This document shows, in pieces, positions 35,486-48,176 of a stretch of 64,000 bases of DNA. Below the pieces are notes generated by a model. The model had not been told where the DNA came from. It did no database searches and saw only the letters and a list, made by a program, of their open reading frames with translations. Position numbers and translations under genes: made by a program. Position 1 is the stretch's first letter. Every line of letters starts with the position of its first letter. Origin of the DNA: Chinchilla lanigera (Eukaryota > Chordata > Mammalia > Rodentia > Chinchillidae); assembly GCF_000276665.1 (NCBI RefSeq), contig NW_004955459.1, forward strand, positions 13,968,902-14,032,901. The letters run 5' to 3'.

Positions 35486-36726
35486 AAGAAAGTCTACCCT
35501 GTCTCTGTTACATCCTCTGGAAATGGTGTTTTAGGTGTTTTTTCTGATTATCAATGTCTACGCTGAAAATTGAAACAAACCAGGTGGTTAGTAATTAACA
35601 GATATCAATAGATTAATCATGTGAAATGTATCAATGTGCAAATGGAATCATACCCTAACCATGTGTTGATTACATAGTAATTACTTATTAATATATATCA
35701 ACAGACTATATAAAAATGTATAGTATTTATGTTTGTGTCTATAGTTGGCTAGTTAACATAGGCAAAGAGACAAAAATTATTATTTAATAGGGCACTTCAA
35801 CACAGTCAGTGCCATAATTTATCCCAGAGAAGTTTTGAAAGACACAAAGTAGTCACACATCTTCATTCCAGCTTAACCTGTGGTGTTTTGAATGTGCCAC
35901 TTGTGAAGGCCCTGCGTAAATGCCCTGGGTGAAGTGCCTTCAGTTACAGGTAGCTGTTAAAATTCCTTGCAGAAAGCCAAGAAACAACTTCTACATACAC
36001 TTTTATGAAAGCTGGTTTAAATCACTGACCTTTTCTCTCTGCTTCATAACACCTTGTCAAGATGCAACAGACTGTTTCTAATATGAAAGAAAACAAACGA
36101 GGACTCTTCTGAAAATAGAATCCTGGATGAGGTACAGAGCACCAGTGAACTTAAAGAGTAAATGTTCAAGTTGGCAACCAAGCCATTTTTGTTCTCTGCA
36201 TATCATTATGCTAAATGAGGGGAAAGATAAAAAAGTAAAAAAAAAAGGTGCTGCAACTATTAATTACCAGCCAGTTATATGCCTATCAGATAATGAGTTA
36301 CAGAAAGAGCTTATAATCTCTCCCACTGTTTTGTGCCATATATTTCTAAGTGTATGGGTTAATTCCGAATTATGGCTTTCTGATTATCCCATTTAAAAAC
36401 TTGGTGGTGGATAATTTTTCTTTCTATCTATCTTTGACTGCTCATATTGCCATAAGCTTCTAATTCCCTAATGGATAGTTGTCAATGAATTATTCATTTA
36501 ACTGATGCTTCAACTGTGTAAAATTTTTATTAAATCTTTTGGCATTGGATACACTGTAGAATTCTTCCCACCAGAGCTCTGGAGAACTTCTCTGTAGATT
36601 AAACAAAGATGAAAGTATAGAGGGGAGGGACCTGCTAGCCAGACCACTAGAGCAATCACAAACAAGATCAAAAAGTTCATCTCAAAATTCGCCAGGAAAA
36701 AAGAGAGGTGATTGCAAAGTAATGAT
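35486..36726. other. Non-coding, no feature identified
   Basis: Unique-looking. The ORF 36127-36396 (89 codons) has no recognised similarity. Confidence 0.45.
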
Positions 36727-36945
36727 TTATTTTTGGTTTTTGGTTTTTGTTTTTTTCTAAAAAGAGAGTACTACATGAGAAACAAACCAACAGAAAAATA
36801 GAACAGTAGCAGCATACCAGTATCACGAACATAAACAAATTAAAGCAAAAACATTTAAAGTGATACAGGGTCTCAAGACAAATGAATACAAATCAGCAGT
36901 GGTTGTTACATTGCACATCGTTATCCTCAACACAATGTAATGATT
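36727..36945 (-). repeat. Repeat X copy C (unidentified poly(A)-tailed dispersed repeat)
   Basis: On the minus strand it reads 'gtcttgagaccctgtatcac', 'ttaatttgtttatgttcgtg', 'atactggtatgctgctactg', 'ttctcatgtagtactctctt', then an A-rich tail (T-rich on the plus strand at 36727-36757). It shares this order with the copies at 37890, 55668 and 63830. Its upstream limit is unclear. I do not recognise the family. Confidence 0.75.
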
Positions 36946-37700
36946 TAAACATGAGAGTTCAGTTGATTCCACAGGTTTTAATGTTAACAAACTTCAATAG
37001 GAAGTGGCAGAGTTCCTAATACTGAATTTTTAATTCACATATGGGATAAAATAGGAGGAAAAAAATCAGGGTGTATTTTAAGGATATTTGTAGCATTTAT
37101 ATAACAGAAATGTCATCCACACACAAATGTGATTTGACAATAATGATATTAACTGATGATATGTCAATGTTTGTGCACAGGAAAATTGGTTCCTGGCTAC
37201 ATCTCTGGAAGGAAGCAGTTCATGTCTTCTAAGAGGGAAACTGTAGATCTTCACACAGTAAAGATGCAGAGAAGTCCTCCACAGAACAGCTAAAACTAGT
37301 TTACCCCTTCACCCCTAACTTAATTGCATCATGGACCCTTATTTCAAAAACATAGCACAGGTGTTCTACTCAAAATAGTTTAGGAAAATTCTAAATTGGC
37401 CTCATGTTCCAAATGCAATCTTTAAAATGTTTGCTATCGAGTTTGAGAAACACATCAACATGTTTAAGGATCCTGAAGAACATCAGTGTGAATCTTCAGC
37501 AGCATGCCCTTTATTACCACATTGTAGAGCAAAAGGCAGTCATAACTGCTAGCTGTTTCTGCGTGCTCTTTAAAAGCAATTGCCCAAGAAATAATAGTGA
37601 GAATCAAGAAATGAGATGATATCATATTAAGAAGATTCTGAACACCAAGAAAACTGTGACTATGGTGAGGAGACAAATTACAGAACAGGAATAAGTTTTC
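36946..37700. other. Non-coding, no feature identified
   Basis: Nothing recognised; it could include further 5' sequence of the minus-strand repeat X copy C. Confidence 0.4.
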
Positions 37701-37800
37701 CAGTTACTCTTCAGAGGACAACTATCTAGCCTATATAAAGAACTCAAAAAAGTAGAGTACCTAAAATTAGAAACAAAATTAAAATTAGAAATTGAGCAGC
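37701..37800 (+). mobile_element. LINE-1 fragment interrupted by repeat X
   Basis: 'cctatataaagaactcaaaa' is the L1 3' landmark that precedes the resumed L1 at 38148. The same order without interruption occurs at 28212-28290. Confidence 0.6.
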
Positions 37801-37802
37801 AA

Positions 37803-37891
37803 AATATTTTGGGGGGGGTACCGGGAATTGAACTCAGGACCTTGCGCTTGCCAGGCAGGCACTTCTGCCACTGAGCTATATCCCCAGCATC
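37803..37891 (-). repeat. ID SINE adjoining repeat X copy A
   Basis: 'gtaccgggaattgaactcag', 'cttgcgcttgccaggcaggc', 'cactgagctatatccccagc' in inverted order. The expected poly(T) side is replaced by a run of eight Gs after 'atatttt', so the tail is short or lost. TSD not clear. Confidence 0.9.
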
Positions 37892-38147
37892 AAAGAATTA
37901 TTTTCTTATTTCCTATAATGGTTTGAGCAATCTTTCATTCTTACATCTGGTAATCTGAGCAATGTAGTTGAGGACAGCAACATGTAATGTTACAACCACT
38001 GTTGATTCCTGTTATTTTGTCTTGAGACTCTGTATCACTTGAATTTTCTTGCTTTGATTTGTTTATGTTTGTGATACTAATATGCTGCTACTGTTCTATT
38101 TCTTTGTTTGTTTCTCATTTACTACTCTCTTTAAAATAAAAAAAGAG
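37892..38147 (+). repeat. Repeat X copy A, inserted in a LINE-1
   Basis: Contains 'ttcttacatctggtaatctg', 'agcaatgtagttgaggacag', 'caaccactgttgattcctgt', 'gtcttgagactctgtatcac', 'tgctgctactgttctatttc', and ends 'actactctctttaaaataaa' with an A-rich tail. L1 sequence lies on both sides, so this copy is younger than that L1. No ORF. Confidence 0.8.
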
Positions 38148-38975
38148 AAACTGAAATGAATTCATACACTTCAGAAGAAGTGCAAAAGGCCAACAGATAC
38201 ATGAAAAAATATTCAGTATCTCTGGCCATTAGAGAAATGCAAATCAAATCAACACTGAGATTCCATATTAGGCCAGTAAGAATGGCTATTATCAAGAACT
38301 CAAAAAATAACAAATTCTAGCAAGGATGTGGGCAAAAGGAACCCTTCCACATTGTTGAAGGGAATGTGAAGTCCCCCCAACACTATGAAAACCAGTATGG
38401 AGATTTCTCAACAACTAAAAATAGAAATTCCACTTGACATAGCTGTACCTCTTCTGGGTGTCTTCCCAAAGGAGTTCAGGTCATCATATTACAGTGATAT
38501 ATGCATATGCATATTTATAACAGACAACAAACAATAACTAAAGTATTGAAATTACCTATATGCCCATCAGGAAATGAATGGCTTAAGAAAATAAGGTCTA
38601 AATACACAACAGAGTACTACTAAACCATGAAGGCCAAATTTGAGTCATTTGTAAGACAATAGGTATTACTATATGAAATAATCAGTTACAGGGGTTAAAA
38701 TCGCATTGCTCCCTTAATTTGAGAGCTCCAAATACAGATAATTTAAACAGCAAAATAGAAGAGGCACGTTAAAAAGCAGGAGGATCAACCATGTAGAGAT
38801 GGGAAGAGGGTCAGAAAAAGAAAGGAGATGGTGGGGGAGGGTGGGCAGGGATGTTAAAAATGATCATGATGTGAGATAGACAGAGAGAGACAGAGAAAGG
38901 AGGAAAGAGGGAGAGAGAAGAGAGAGAATGAAGTTACATGACAATCTTACTAACAAAATATTAAAAATGCAAGTG
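38148..38975 (+). mobile_element. LINE-1 3' end (resumed)
   Basis: Continues L1 order: 'aactgaaatgaattcataca', 'attagagaaatgcaaatcaa', 'aagaatggctattatcaaga', 'caaattctagcaaggatgtg', then a GA-rich 3' UTR (38775-38935) and an A-rich end near 38965. Parallel to the copy at 28212-29180. Non-coding. Confidence 0.85.
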
Positions 38976-39708
38976 AACTAAAGTTACGAAGAAAACAGTG
39001 TAGACAGTCCTGGTCATCTGAGGCACTACTCACAGTATTTGGGACATATTTAAAGTGACTGAATCAAATACAACCTGGAAACGCTTTTACAAAAGAAATG
39101 TTTTGTACTCTTCAACATCTAATCAATTTACACTAACAGAGGAAATATGAGTAATTCCAATGACTCAAGGGAAAATCTAAACTTCACAGAGTCTTTGTCT
39201 CTAAATTGGTTATCTATTTATCAATGTATCTTCAAAATTCCATGCATAGGAGGTATTTCTACTAAAAGGCTTATTTGTTCATCTTCATTAAGTAAACCTA
39301 AGCAATAAAGTTACAGGATAGTAAGCCCACAAGCTCACATACTGCAACTCAATATCAAAATGTGAATCTCACAAGTATATTCATTTTCTACCATCTTTCA
39401 GAGATATAGCTGAGTTAAGGAATATTGGGTAATGAAGAACTTCATAGACAGATCTTCATAAGCTGCTTCTGAGTGATGTAACCAAAAAGAAGGATCAAAT
39501 GTTATCAAACTCCTCCTCCTGCAGAGCTTTCCCTTTTCTATGTAGTACAGCATGCAGAAAAGAACCAAGAGTGAGCACAGATGTTTGGACAGGGTGAGGC
39601 TGTGCAAGGGTGGGTGCAGAAAAACACAACATTTATACAAGCAATAAAAATGGTTCATAAGTGAAATGGGAACTAGAAAACTGAAGGTTTCCATTGTTGA
39701 TTTACTTT
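38976..39708. other. Non-coding, no feature identified
   Basis: The 115-codon minus-strand ORF 39398-39745 runs into a SINE and has no recognised homology, so it is not accepted as a gene. Confidence 0.45.
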
Positions 39709-39870
39709 TTGGTGCTACTGGAGATTGAAACGAGGGCCTTTGCACTGAGCTACATCCCTAGCCCTTTTAAATTATCATTACTTTTATTTCGAGACAGGAT
39801 CTCACTACATAGTTTGGGCTAAGCTTGAACTCTGGCCTCCCTCTACACATACGTGCTGGTGTTTTGATGG
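39709..39870 (-). repeat. B1-ID composite (B4/B1-dID type)
   Basis: Inverted ID half first ('ggtgctactggagattgaaa', 'cactgagctacatccctagc'), a short AT linker, then inverted B1 ('cgagacaggatctcactaca', 'agtttgggctaagcttgaac'). The ID A-box region is well preserved. The B1 part is truncated. Confidence 0.8.
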
Positions 39871-40642
39871 AAGATGACTTTAATTATTTCCCACTTTTGC
39901 TAAAGGAGAACTTTATTCATGGGAATCAGTCATGGGAAGAGTTAAACAAATATTTCTCTTACATATTCAAGATTAAAGAGTGATGTTGATTCTACTACCT
40001 TTTCCTTTTTAGTGGCTCAATATAAGCAGTAGTTCAAATTTAGTATAAAGGTGACATTTATATTTGTTAAGGAATATGTATATTCTAGGTAAAAGCAAAG
40101 TTTTTCAGTTCAATGTTATATCTCTACAACATCTCCAAATAGAATTGTTTTGCGAAGAGAAGACTAGTATGTTCCTCTTTAGGCACTAAGAGCACAGTCC
40201 AGTATTTCTGCCAGTTTAACAATCGCCATCCCCACACCCATCCAGATCTCACTTCTTACCTAGCAGCTCTGTGCCAACTTATTGCTGAATGATCTAAGGG
40301 CTGAGGCTGATCGGTTTCACAGAAAACTCTCATAGTAAGACAGGTTGTATGGAGAATGATTTGCAACAATATGAGCTGCATAACAGCAACATCAATTCAT
40401 TTGAGATGCTTAACATCAGTTTTACTGTGGATTATGAAACATATTTCATTATAAATAGCTTATTTCTAGAAAAACACTGTGAATAAACTTAATTAAATCA
40501 TTGATTACGTGCATTTACATCATGGTTTTGATTTTAAAAACTCTAAGATTAATAAGATAATATTTAGTAGAATATATGACTCATTAACAGATATTTTCCT
40601 CTAGATGAATGGAACTCATGGAAGTTTTAGGAAATGTTGCCA
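39871..40642. other. Non-coding, no feature identified
   Basis: Unique-looking AT-rich DNA. Confidence 0.45.
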
Positions 40643-40836
40643 AGCTAAGAGTGGCTGCCCACATCTATAATTCCACCACTGTAGGAGGCTGAGGCAGGAG
40701 GATCACAGGTGCATATCCAGCCTGGGCAGCTTAGTGAGGCTGTCTCAAAAATTTTAAAAATAATGATAAATTTTTGAAAAGCTGGAATTGTAGCTCAGTG
40801 TGAAGATGCTGGATTCAAACTGTGATATCATAAAAA
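40643..40836 (+). repeat. B1-ID composite (B4/B1-dID type)
   Basis: B1 part 40643-40755 ('gtggctgcccacatctataa', 'gtaggaggctgaggcaggag', 'gatcacaggtgcatatccag', 'cctgggcagcttagtgaggc'), A/T-rich linker, then ID part 40780-40836 ('gctggaattgtagctcagtg', 'ctggattcaaactgtgatat'). The clearest plus-strand example of the fused arrangement in this window. Confidence 0.82.
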
Positions 40837-42700
40837 TAGCCTATTTTATCTTTCACAATTAAAATACCTAGGTATAATTTTCACTTGCACATTTTTGCTA
40901 ATATATGTCAAATTCTAACAAAAATAGCTCAATCGTGAATTATTCTATTGGAGCCATCAGGTTATTATACAAAGCTTTTTCCACTTTTGTCTTCCATATT
41001 TTCTTACAAAATTTTTCCTTTTCTCTTGTGGTCATTTAAAACCTGCTTTTGTTTCCCCACTTACACTTTAGCTTTCAAGTATACTTGACATTGTAGTTCC
41101 ATGGAATGAGTGTTTTCAAAAGACCTCATAGCTACTGAGTGCTATATCTCTACTAATTCTTTCAGTGTGTTTAGAGCTTACTAATGCATTTCTGAAAGCA
41201 GTAAGACAAAAGATGATTAAGAATGTGTTCAATAGTATAGAAAAAAAAGTAACAACATGTAGACCATAGACCCCAGAAGTCAATTTTCAGCAGGAACTCT
41301 TGGGAGAATTTCAAATCGCCTTGCGAGAAAGTGGATAGCTTCCACAATTTGAAAGGATAGAACACACTTTTCAAAAATTTCCAGAATTCCCTTATTCCAA
41401 GACCTCACCATCTAGTAAAGTTCTCACCTGTCTTAATCCTGTCAGGAATAGTTTATAAATATAGAATATGGTTAACATTTCTTTTTATGTTGTCCAAATG
41501 AGCTTAATCAAGTTGGATTCAATTTCTTTAAAGAAGTAAAAACCCTGGCTGTGCCCAAATGCAAATCCCTTCTGAGCAGATATTCAAAGTGCTGCAAGAT
41601 TGGGTAGAAAGCTTGCATCTCCCAGTAGGATGAAGTGGACTTGCATGTGTGGGTTGCATGTACAACAGTTCACATTGTTATTGTTGTGGGATCTCCAAAG
41701 TGATGTGCAGGCTTTTGATGAAGGTAACGTTTATAGTTTAACAATAGAAGTAGCAGATGTCAAATGGAATTCTAACCTTAAATGATTGACAGCCCGCAAC
41801 TTCCGGGATCACTATCTTTAGAATGACTTTGCTGTCCCAAATCAAGCCCTACTGGGTAACATTATGATCAGTTACTAACAGCTCCAATGAGCACGTCATA
41901 GATTTTTCATATACTGCATCCTCAGCAGACATTCTAGTCCTCATGTGAGTTATTTTTAAGCAGTTGTATTTCATCTCCTCTGGCCTAGGTAAATGCCCCT
42001 CTCTATGTGATTTTTTGCATTACAACCTACTTGTTCTTCATCTTACTGAATCATAGCCTAACACACTCCAAGCTGCCCACAAAACTTCATGTAAACTCCA
42101 TACTTACTAAAATCCACTTTCGACATAATTTCTTGAAAGTATCCTAGTCACGACCTCTTTGGAAAAGCCCAAAGAACAATGTCCACAAATATTAATCTGC
42201 CCAGAGAACTTCTTCATGTCTGGCTCCCTCTATGGGGTTGAGCACTTGCTTTCCCACATAACCCTCTTCTTTCAGGGATCTGTGAATACTGCACTGTTTA
42301 TTGCAGGCCCTGTGGAGTCTCATTGTTTGTTTGTTGAGTTATCTACTGTGTCTCCCCTGACTGATACAGCTAGACCTAATTTTGCTCCTATCAAGTGGCT
42401 ATCTTGCAAAGAGTGAACTCAACTCAGAACAGAACAGAGACATAAAGCGATGTGCCAGTGTTTAGCAAGTTTCCTGTGATAGGGTCCAACACTTAGACAT
42501 TCATTATGATGAAGAAGTACCATGACAGGCACAGTATAACTAACCATACCCCTGTTAGAGCAAGGTTAATGTTTATAGCTGCTCTCCAAAGAAAGACAGA
42601 GAGACTCCAAGACCAAATTAGAGAGAAAGAGAACAAGAAAGAGAAAGGATTTTAGAGTAAGTACTTCAACAGGTAACTTCCAAAATAGCCTCTCAAGAAT
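40837..42700. other. Non-coding, no confident feature
   Basis: 41930-42660 is somewhat GC-richer and may contain old repeat sequence that I cannot name. ORFs at 41600-41785 and 42159-42416 are unsupported. Confidence 0.4.
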
Positions 42701-42709
42701 TCCCATCTA

Positions 42710-43295
42710 CTCTTTATGACACGCTCTAATTTCCACCTGAATGTGTGCCAAAATTTTGACTTGCTACAAAACAACAGGATGTGACAGAAGCAATGGAATG
42801 AGTACCAGAGAAACCCTATGGCTTCCATCTTGGACACAAACCCTGTCCTGGACTGCACACCCTAGACGAGCAAGTACTGTGCCATGGGAAAGTCTGTGGA
42901 GCACCCGGCATGCAAGAAGCTGCGAGAGGGGCTGGTGATTTAGCTCAGCGGCAAAGCGCCTGCCTGGCAAGCACAAGGTCATGAGTTCGGTTCCCGGTAC
43001 CAGAGAAAAACCAAAAAAAAAAAAAAAAAAAAAAAGAAAACAAACTGCGAGAGGGTGCCGGCCCATGACAACAATGAACACTGACGTTCGCATGAATGAC
43101 CTTGGACACAGAATATTCCCTACCCAAACTATTGATTCCATGACAGGTCTGCCAACAATTTAAGTGCACCTCATTAGAGACCTTAAATCAGTGACACTGG
43201 ATTCCTAAGCAAAGAACTCTGAGGTAATAAAGGTTACCTTTAAGGCATAAATTTTGAAGTTAGTTGTTACATAGCAATAGGTAACTAATACAAGT
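42710..43295 (+). mobile_element. Old LTR, MLT/MaLR-like, split by an ID
   Basis: The left part 'aaaattttgacttgctacaa' / 'caggatgtgacagaagcaat' and the right end 'gttgttacatagcaatagg' / 'taactaatacaa' follow a family of LTR-like sequences ending in a 'gcaatagataactaatac' motif. The ID at 42930-43041 lies inside. Subfamily not assigned and ends approximate. Confidence 0.5.
42930..43041 (+). repeat. Young ID SINE with near-perfect TSD
   Basis: 'ggctggtgatttagctcagc', 'gcctgcctggcaagcacaag', 'gagttcggttcccggtacca', 'gagaaaaacc' and a nearly pure A tail of about 25. The direct repeat aagctgcgagagg / aaactgcgagagg (one mismatch in 13) lies at 42917-42929 and 43042-43054. One A is missing from the usual 'ggcaaaagcgcc' run. 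Confidence 0.93.
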
Positions 43296-43909
43296 GATCT
43301 ATACTCTTGCTCCTGAAGTTCTACAATGCCTCAATAAGAACTCAATGAAATGTAGCCCTCACTTTAAAAGCACAATTTTGCTTTGTATAAACTGAGATTT
43401 AAACCAACTAATAGTTGTCCTGAATAACATCTACTGGGGATTTGCTTTATGAAAGACACTATGTGTAAGTCCACACAGAAGTTCACTGTGTATATGGTAT
43501 GAAGATAAACAATGCGTCTTTCCGTTATATCTTGTAAACGCATTGTAACATGAGTTGAAAGTTCTTAAAAAATGCAACTTAAAATATCCATTCCACAGAA
43601 ATCATGATAAATTACCACACCATATTACATAGACTCATTGGCCTTTCCTCACTTCATTTTTTCACTAAAATGTTTGCCTTTCATGACTTCTGAGCATAGT
43701 TCCAATGTCCTTCTTTCCTTTGGGCAACAGTCCTAAAATTCCTATAGACTAAGGTCATGATCAACAAATGCACCAAGCATAATGCATTTGCTTAAACATT
43801 TAGTGTAAGGGTGAATGCAGTATATTTATGAAAGTAACATGTAGTCTCTTTCTCATACTAGATAAATGTCATAATGTTGACTTTTTTTTGTTCCCTCATC
43901 CAGTTGATA
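43296..43909. other. Non-coding, no feature identified
   Basis: Unique-looking DNA between the LTR remnant and the MIR. Confidence 0.45.
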
Positions 43910-44165
43910 GAGTTGGCAGAAAGTAGTGAAGGTTTTAGACTAGAATCTCTTCTGAATTTTAATCTTGATTTTGTCACTTATTGGCTTTTAAAACCTTTGA
44001 AAGCAAATTAGCCTCAGATTTATAATTTGCTTTCCCAATAAACTAGAGATACTGATGACCTCATATTTCAGAGAATCATTCTGAGGAGGAAATGGCATGC
44101 ACAATGTGAAGTGCAAAGCAACTACTTGTATGACTGCCGTGTAAGTGGAACTCAGTAAATAAAAG
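43910..44165 (+). repeat. MIR SINE, near full length
   Basis: 'ggttttagactagaatctct', 'ttgattttgtcacttattgg' (the MIR 'tgccacttactagctgtgtg' region), 'tttgaaagcaaattagcctc', 'ttcagagaatcattctgagg', 'aatggcatgcacaatgtgaa' and a terminal 'ggaactcagtaaataaaag'. The full order of the ancient MIR is visible though diverged. Confidence 0.65.
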
Positions 44166-44304
44166 TTACACACGGAGGTGCAAACATGAATGAGGTATAC
44201 TACCCGACATCAAAGCATATGTATTCTTCTAGAGAGTCTGCTGATTAAATAATACCATCAATAAAATGTGGCTAAAGACACAATGCATTAAAAAATGAGT
44301 CATG

Positions 44305-44690
44305 GTCATGATTCACAATATCAGTAGAGTGTCAGCTAGGTGCATATCCTGTGCCAGTGAGCAAGAGGTGTGTGAGCAAGATGCAACCCCTGACCTACCT
44401 AACGTACAGCACTATGCAGTGAGTGGACAACACTAAAACCATTTCAAAAGGCAGAGATGATAACTAGAATTTAAAGAAGGGAAGCTGCGTCAAAACACTG
44501 GGACATCAAGTTAAATCTGATGAAAGTGTTAAGGAACTTTCTGAAGCTCTGTGATTTGAAATGATTTTGAAAATTGGTTAGAACTAGTGTCACCTAGAGA
44601 AAAAAAATAACCAGCACTCATGGCAGAAGAGAACACATAAATGCTTTGAGAAGGAAAGTACAGAAAAAGCTACCTAAATGACAGACTGGA
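44305..44690 (-). repeat. LINE2-like remnant
   Basis: On the plus strand 'catatcctgtgccagtgagc', 'tgcagtgagtggacaacact', 'gatgataactagaatttaaa', 'atggcagaagagaacacata' fit the reverse complement of the L2 3' region ('tgtgccaggcactgtgctag', 'ggcagagggaacagc'). Very diverged; moderate to low support. Confidence 0.4.
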
Positions 44691-44694
44691 GTAT

Positions 44695-44765
44695 GGAAGA
44701 AGAAAGGAAGAGAAAAAGAGAGAGAAACTAAGAAAGAAGAAGTGGAGGAGGAAGGGAGAGAGAGG
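44695..44765. repeat. GA-rich low-complexity tract
   Basis: Repeated gaaagg/agagaa units on the plus strand. Confidence 0.75.
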
Positions 44766-45296
44766 AACCCAAAGAATTAATTTTAAAATACTTGGGCTGA
44801 AATTCATGTTCAGACATAGTAAGTAATCAGTCCTCCACTTTATGGTTATTCAAATTATGTCTCCAATTGAATCCCTATATTCAGTCTTGCTCATCTATGA
44901 GTCTCCACAATATATCTTGCTTATGATCAAGTCACTGACAAATTACCTTCTGATATTAATCTTAAAATATCAATACAAAATCCAAGTTCTACCGCTTCAT
45001 CCTTAATGAGCTCTAACACAGTATTAGTGTCTTAAAATTAGCTTCTTCCAGTATTAAACATGTTCAACACTTGCGATCCGCAGCATTTGTATAGCACTTA
45101 ATGACAACAGATGTATCTTTTTGGTGACCAGTGACCAGCTGGACCTAAAATATCTTAAAGCAGTATTTTACAGTGAATTGAAATACAACAGTGGGACTCT
45201 CATTCATTTAGTGAGTTATTACCAATACCTTTCTCCAATGAAATAGAAAAGATCATAATGTATAAATAATAGTGAGAAGCTAGTATCTGTGGGTTT

Positions 45297-45297
<1 letters not shown>
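44766..45297. other. Non-coding, no feature identified
   Basis: Nothing recognised. Confidence 0.45.

Positions 45298-45345
<48 letters not shown>
45298..45345. repeat. Compound (TG)n(TA)n microsatellite
   Basis: About six TG units (45298-45310) followed by TA units to 45345 with one TG interruption. Confidence 0.95.
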
Positions 45346-48162
45346 GAATGATAATGAAATGCAGTGAAGAGTTATTATATAATATACTAACTTTTTAAAC
45401 AAGTTTGAATGTCACTGTCCTAGGGAACTATGTCTACTATTTAAATATAGAGGAACTGATAATTCTATTTTAAATAGGTGCTTGAAATGGGTAGAACAGA
45501 TAAGAGAATGAGTAAATTACAGAGGGTTCAGAAATTTTACAGGGATGTCAAAATCAAAGGATAGTTTGAAGACATTCATAGCATTAATGCAAGCAAAGGA
45601 AATAAGGTTTGTGATATTCTTATGGTCAAAGTACATTCTTAATGCTTCCTAATTGGCTCAGAATTGAGATTTCACCACCACAATGATCATATAGCACAGT
45701 GACTAAAGATTAAATGAGGTATGTACCTTTGAAGATCATTATCAAACTTAAATGCAATCTATAGCAGGTTAATGCCTATTTATACCATACAGCAATATTA
45801 AAGGACTTTTTTTCAAATGCCATTTGAAATATTTAGAACTTTTAATAAAAACCATCAGTGGTGTTTTATAATCCTTGATTTTCATTTAGCAGTCCTTCCT
45901 TATTATACTATAGCCCAGACTTTTTATCCTCTTCTCACATATATAATGGACATAAAAATGGCTTTATATTTTAAACAAAGACAGCATATCAATAAATATT
46001 AAACAGCTTACAGAAGTGAAGAAGCACTATGTGTGTTTAAACATTATTCTTCTAAAATACATGACATCTTTTCATTTTACATCTATTATTTCTCTCAATG
46101 TATATTTTGAGTATTTTATGTTCAAAATATTGTTAAGCATATTTCATTGACTTATAGTATTATTTGCTCATAATTACTTCTTCCCAACCTTGAAGTGACT
46201 TATTATAGTTTGGGCATATGCATGTTTAATTCTTGTCTTCAATGCCTTTGGGTCTGATTGTATCTTACTTTGACAAACAGAAAGTGGCTTGATATATTCA
46301 GCCACACCCAAAGAGGCTTTAGCTGTGTATTTCTGGCTTGACAAGTCTATATAATGCTGCCCTGTACTGTCTAAATATGATTCCTCAGATAACTATGGAT
46401 CCTTTTTTTCAGAAAGATATATTTAATAACTTCAAATATCAAAGTATGATGATGAACTCTTTCATAAAAAATCATTTTGGATATTCAGTAAGGAAATCAT
46501 GTCAGATTACATTTCCCTTTCCTTGTCTGAATTGAGATCAATTTCTTGGTCATTCTAATTATTTCTTCTAACTCATAATTACTTGAACTTGAGCATATGG
46601 AGTATATTTAATGATGGGCTCATGTGTATGTTTATATATGTGCGCTTTGAATACCTTCAAGGTCTTTGGACTACAGCCTTATGAAACAAGTAATTTCATA
46701 GTTAGGGCATCTTAACTATGCAGAGTAGTGCATTTTCACTTGGTATACTTACATCTGCATGTAACATACTTTGAACTTCACCCCGCCCCCTCCTTTTGCT
46801 TTCTTTCCCTCTCCCCTTTATTCTCTTCCTCTTTTCTACTAGTCTGCCTTCTAGTTCATGACATCTCTTTCTCTTGGATCTACATGACAGAAAACATTCA
46901 ATTACATTGAATATGTTTGTGTAACAGGATTATATTTCCATGCATAGAAAAAGTAAAATTTTGAATCCATTTTCAGAGAGAAAAGCTAATTGCCATGTAT
47001 AGGAGGGACATTTGAAAGTAAATACTAAACCGGTAAAGCAACTCCTCCCTTATTAATGAAGGTGCTAAAACAAGATATTTTGGAATGATTTTTTTTATAC
47101 AAGATTAGTAGTTTTATGGATTTACAGCTGTCAAGAGGATAAATCTTTTAGGTGGTTGCCCAGTAATCTCTTAAGATGTAAAATATATCTTTGGAAAAGT
47201 CTTCAAAGACAAAATGTCATGCATTTTATGCAAGGCTACCAGAGGGTGCTCAACTGAAAGGATATCACCTGACCAGGCAATTTCTGGGAAAAAAAGTTAA
47301 TTCAAAAGGAGCCACAAGCATTATATGGACCAAAAAAAGATCGTAGTTATCATGGCCAAAATTACCTATAACGGTCATACTATCATTCTAGGTCAGAGAC
47401 TAACATCAAGTGTTTGCTTGCTTGTTTTACGTAGAAAAATGTACTTAAATTTTTTTTTTTTTTTTCCTAGAGCAGCCATTCTGTAACCAGAGCTAACTGA
47501 TGGAACCAGTATGCATCTGTAGGATGTTAACATCAAATCTCCCAGTTTTCAACTATGGTCAACTGATTCAAATTTAAAACATTATAATCTGCAAACACAT
47601 TTGTGATCCTCACATGTCCTGAGAGGATTATAAATTTTATTCTAGGTAAGTCCTTCTACTATTTTGTACAGTGGAAAATTATGTCCAGAGAAATGCATCC
47701 TTCTGTCCTAGGACACAATGATTGTGTTGAAATTCACTGTAATAAGTGATAGTAATATTTTAATGGCTCATTAACTATTATATCATAGCTAACACACATT
47801 CACTGTGTCTTCATTGGGGAAAAGCTAAAATATAGGGTGGTTCTGCTGCCTTAACTAAAAGGATTTATATTTTTCTGTGCAAATACATGGAATTTGTAGA
47901 TTAATATGTAATATGCTATGCATGAGTTTAATTTATTTATACAGAACTTAGGAAAAGTAATACAGGAAAGTAGTCAGTATAATGATACTGGTAAAGAAGA
48001 TATGAGTTACAGAAATTTAAATTGTATTACATTAGAGTGAAATTCTAAAATTTCTGAGTATGTGAATTACCCAACAACCACAGTGAATTACAATTTTAAA
48101 GTTATCTTTTCTTATACTTTGTAAGTGCAATTTTTGTTAAAAAGTTGACTTTTTCTTGCATC
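45346..48162. other. Non-coding, no feature identified
   Basis: About 2.8 kb of AT-rich unique-looking DNA. A T-run occurs at 47451-47466. No ORF with recognisable features. Confidence 0.45.
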
Positions 48163-48176
48163 AATTATTGATCAAG

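Noticed and set aside
42764..43169. Minus-strand ORFs of 74 and 125 codons
   Set aside because: They read through the antisense of the ID at 42930 (the poly(A) tail gives a phenylalanine run); similar ID-derived peptides occur at 6280, 12165, 56699 and 56914.
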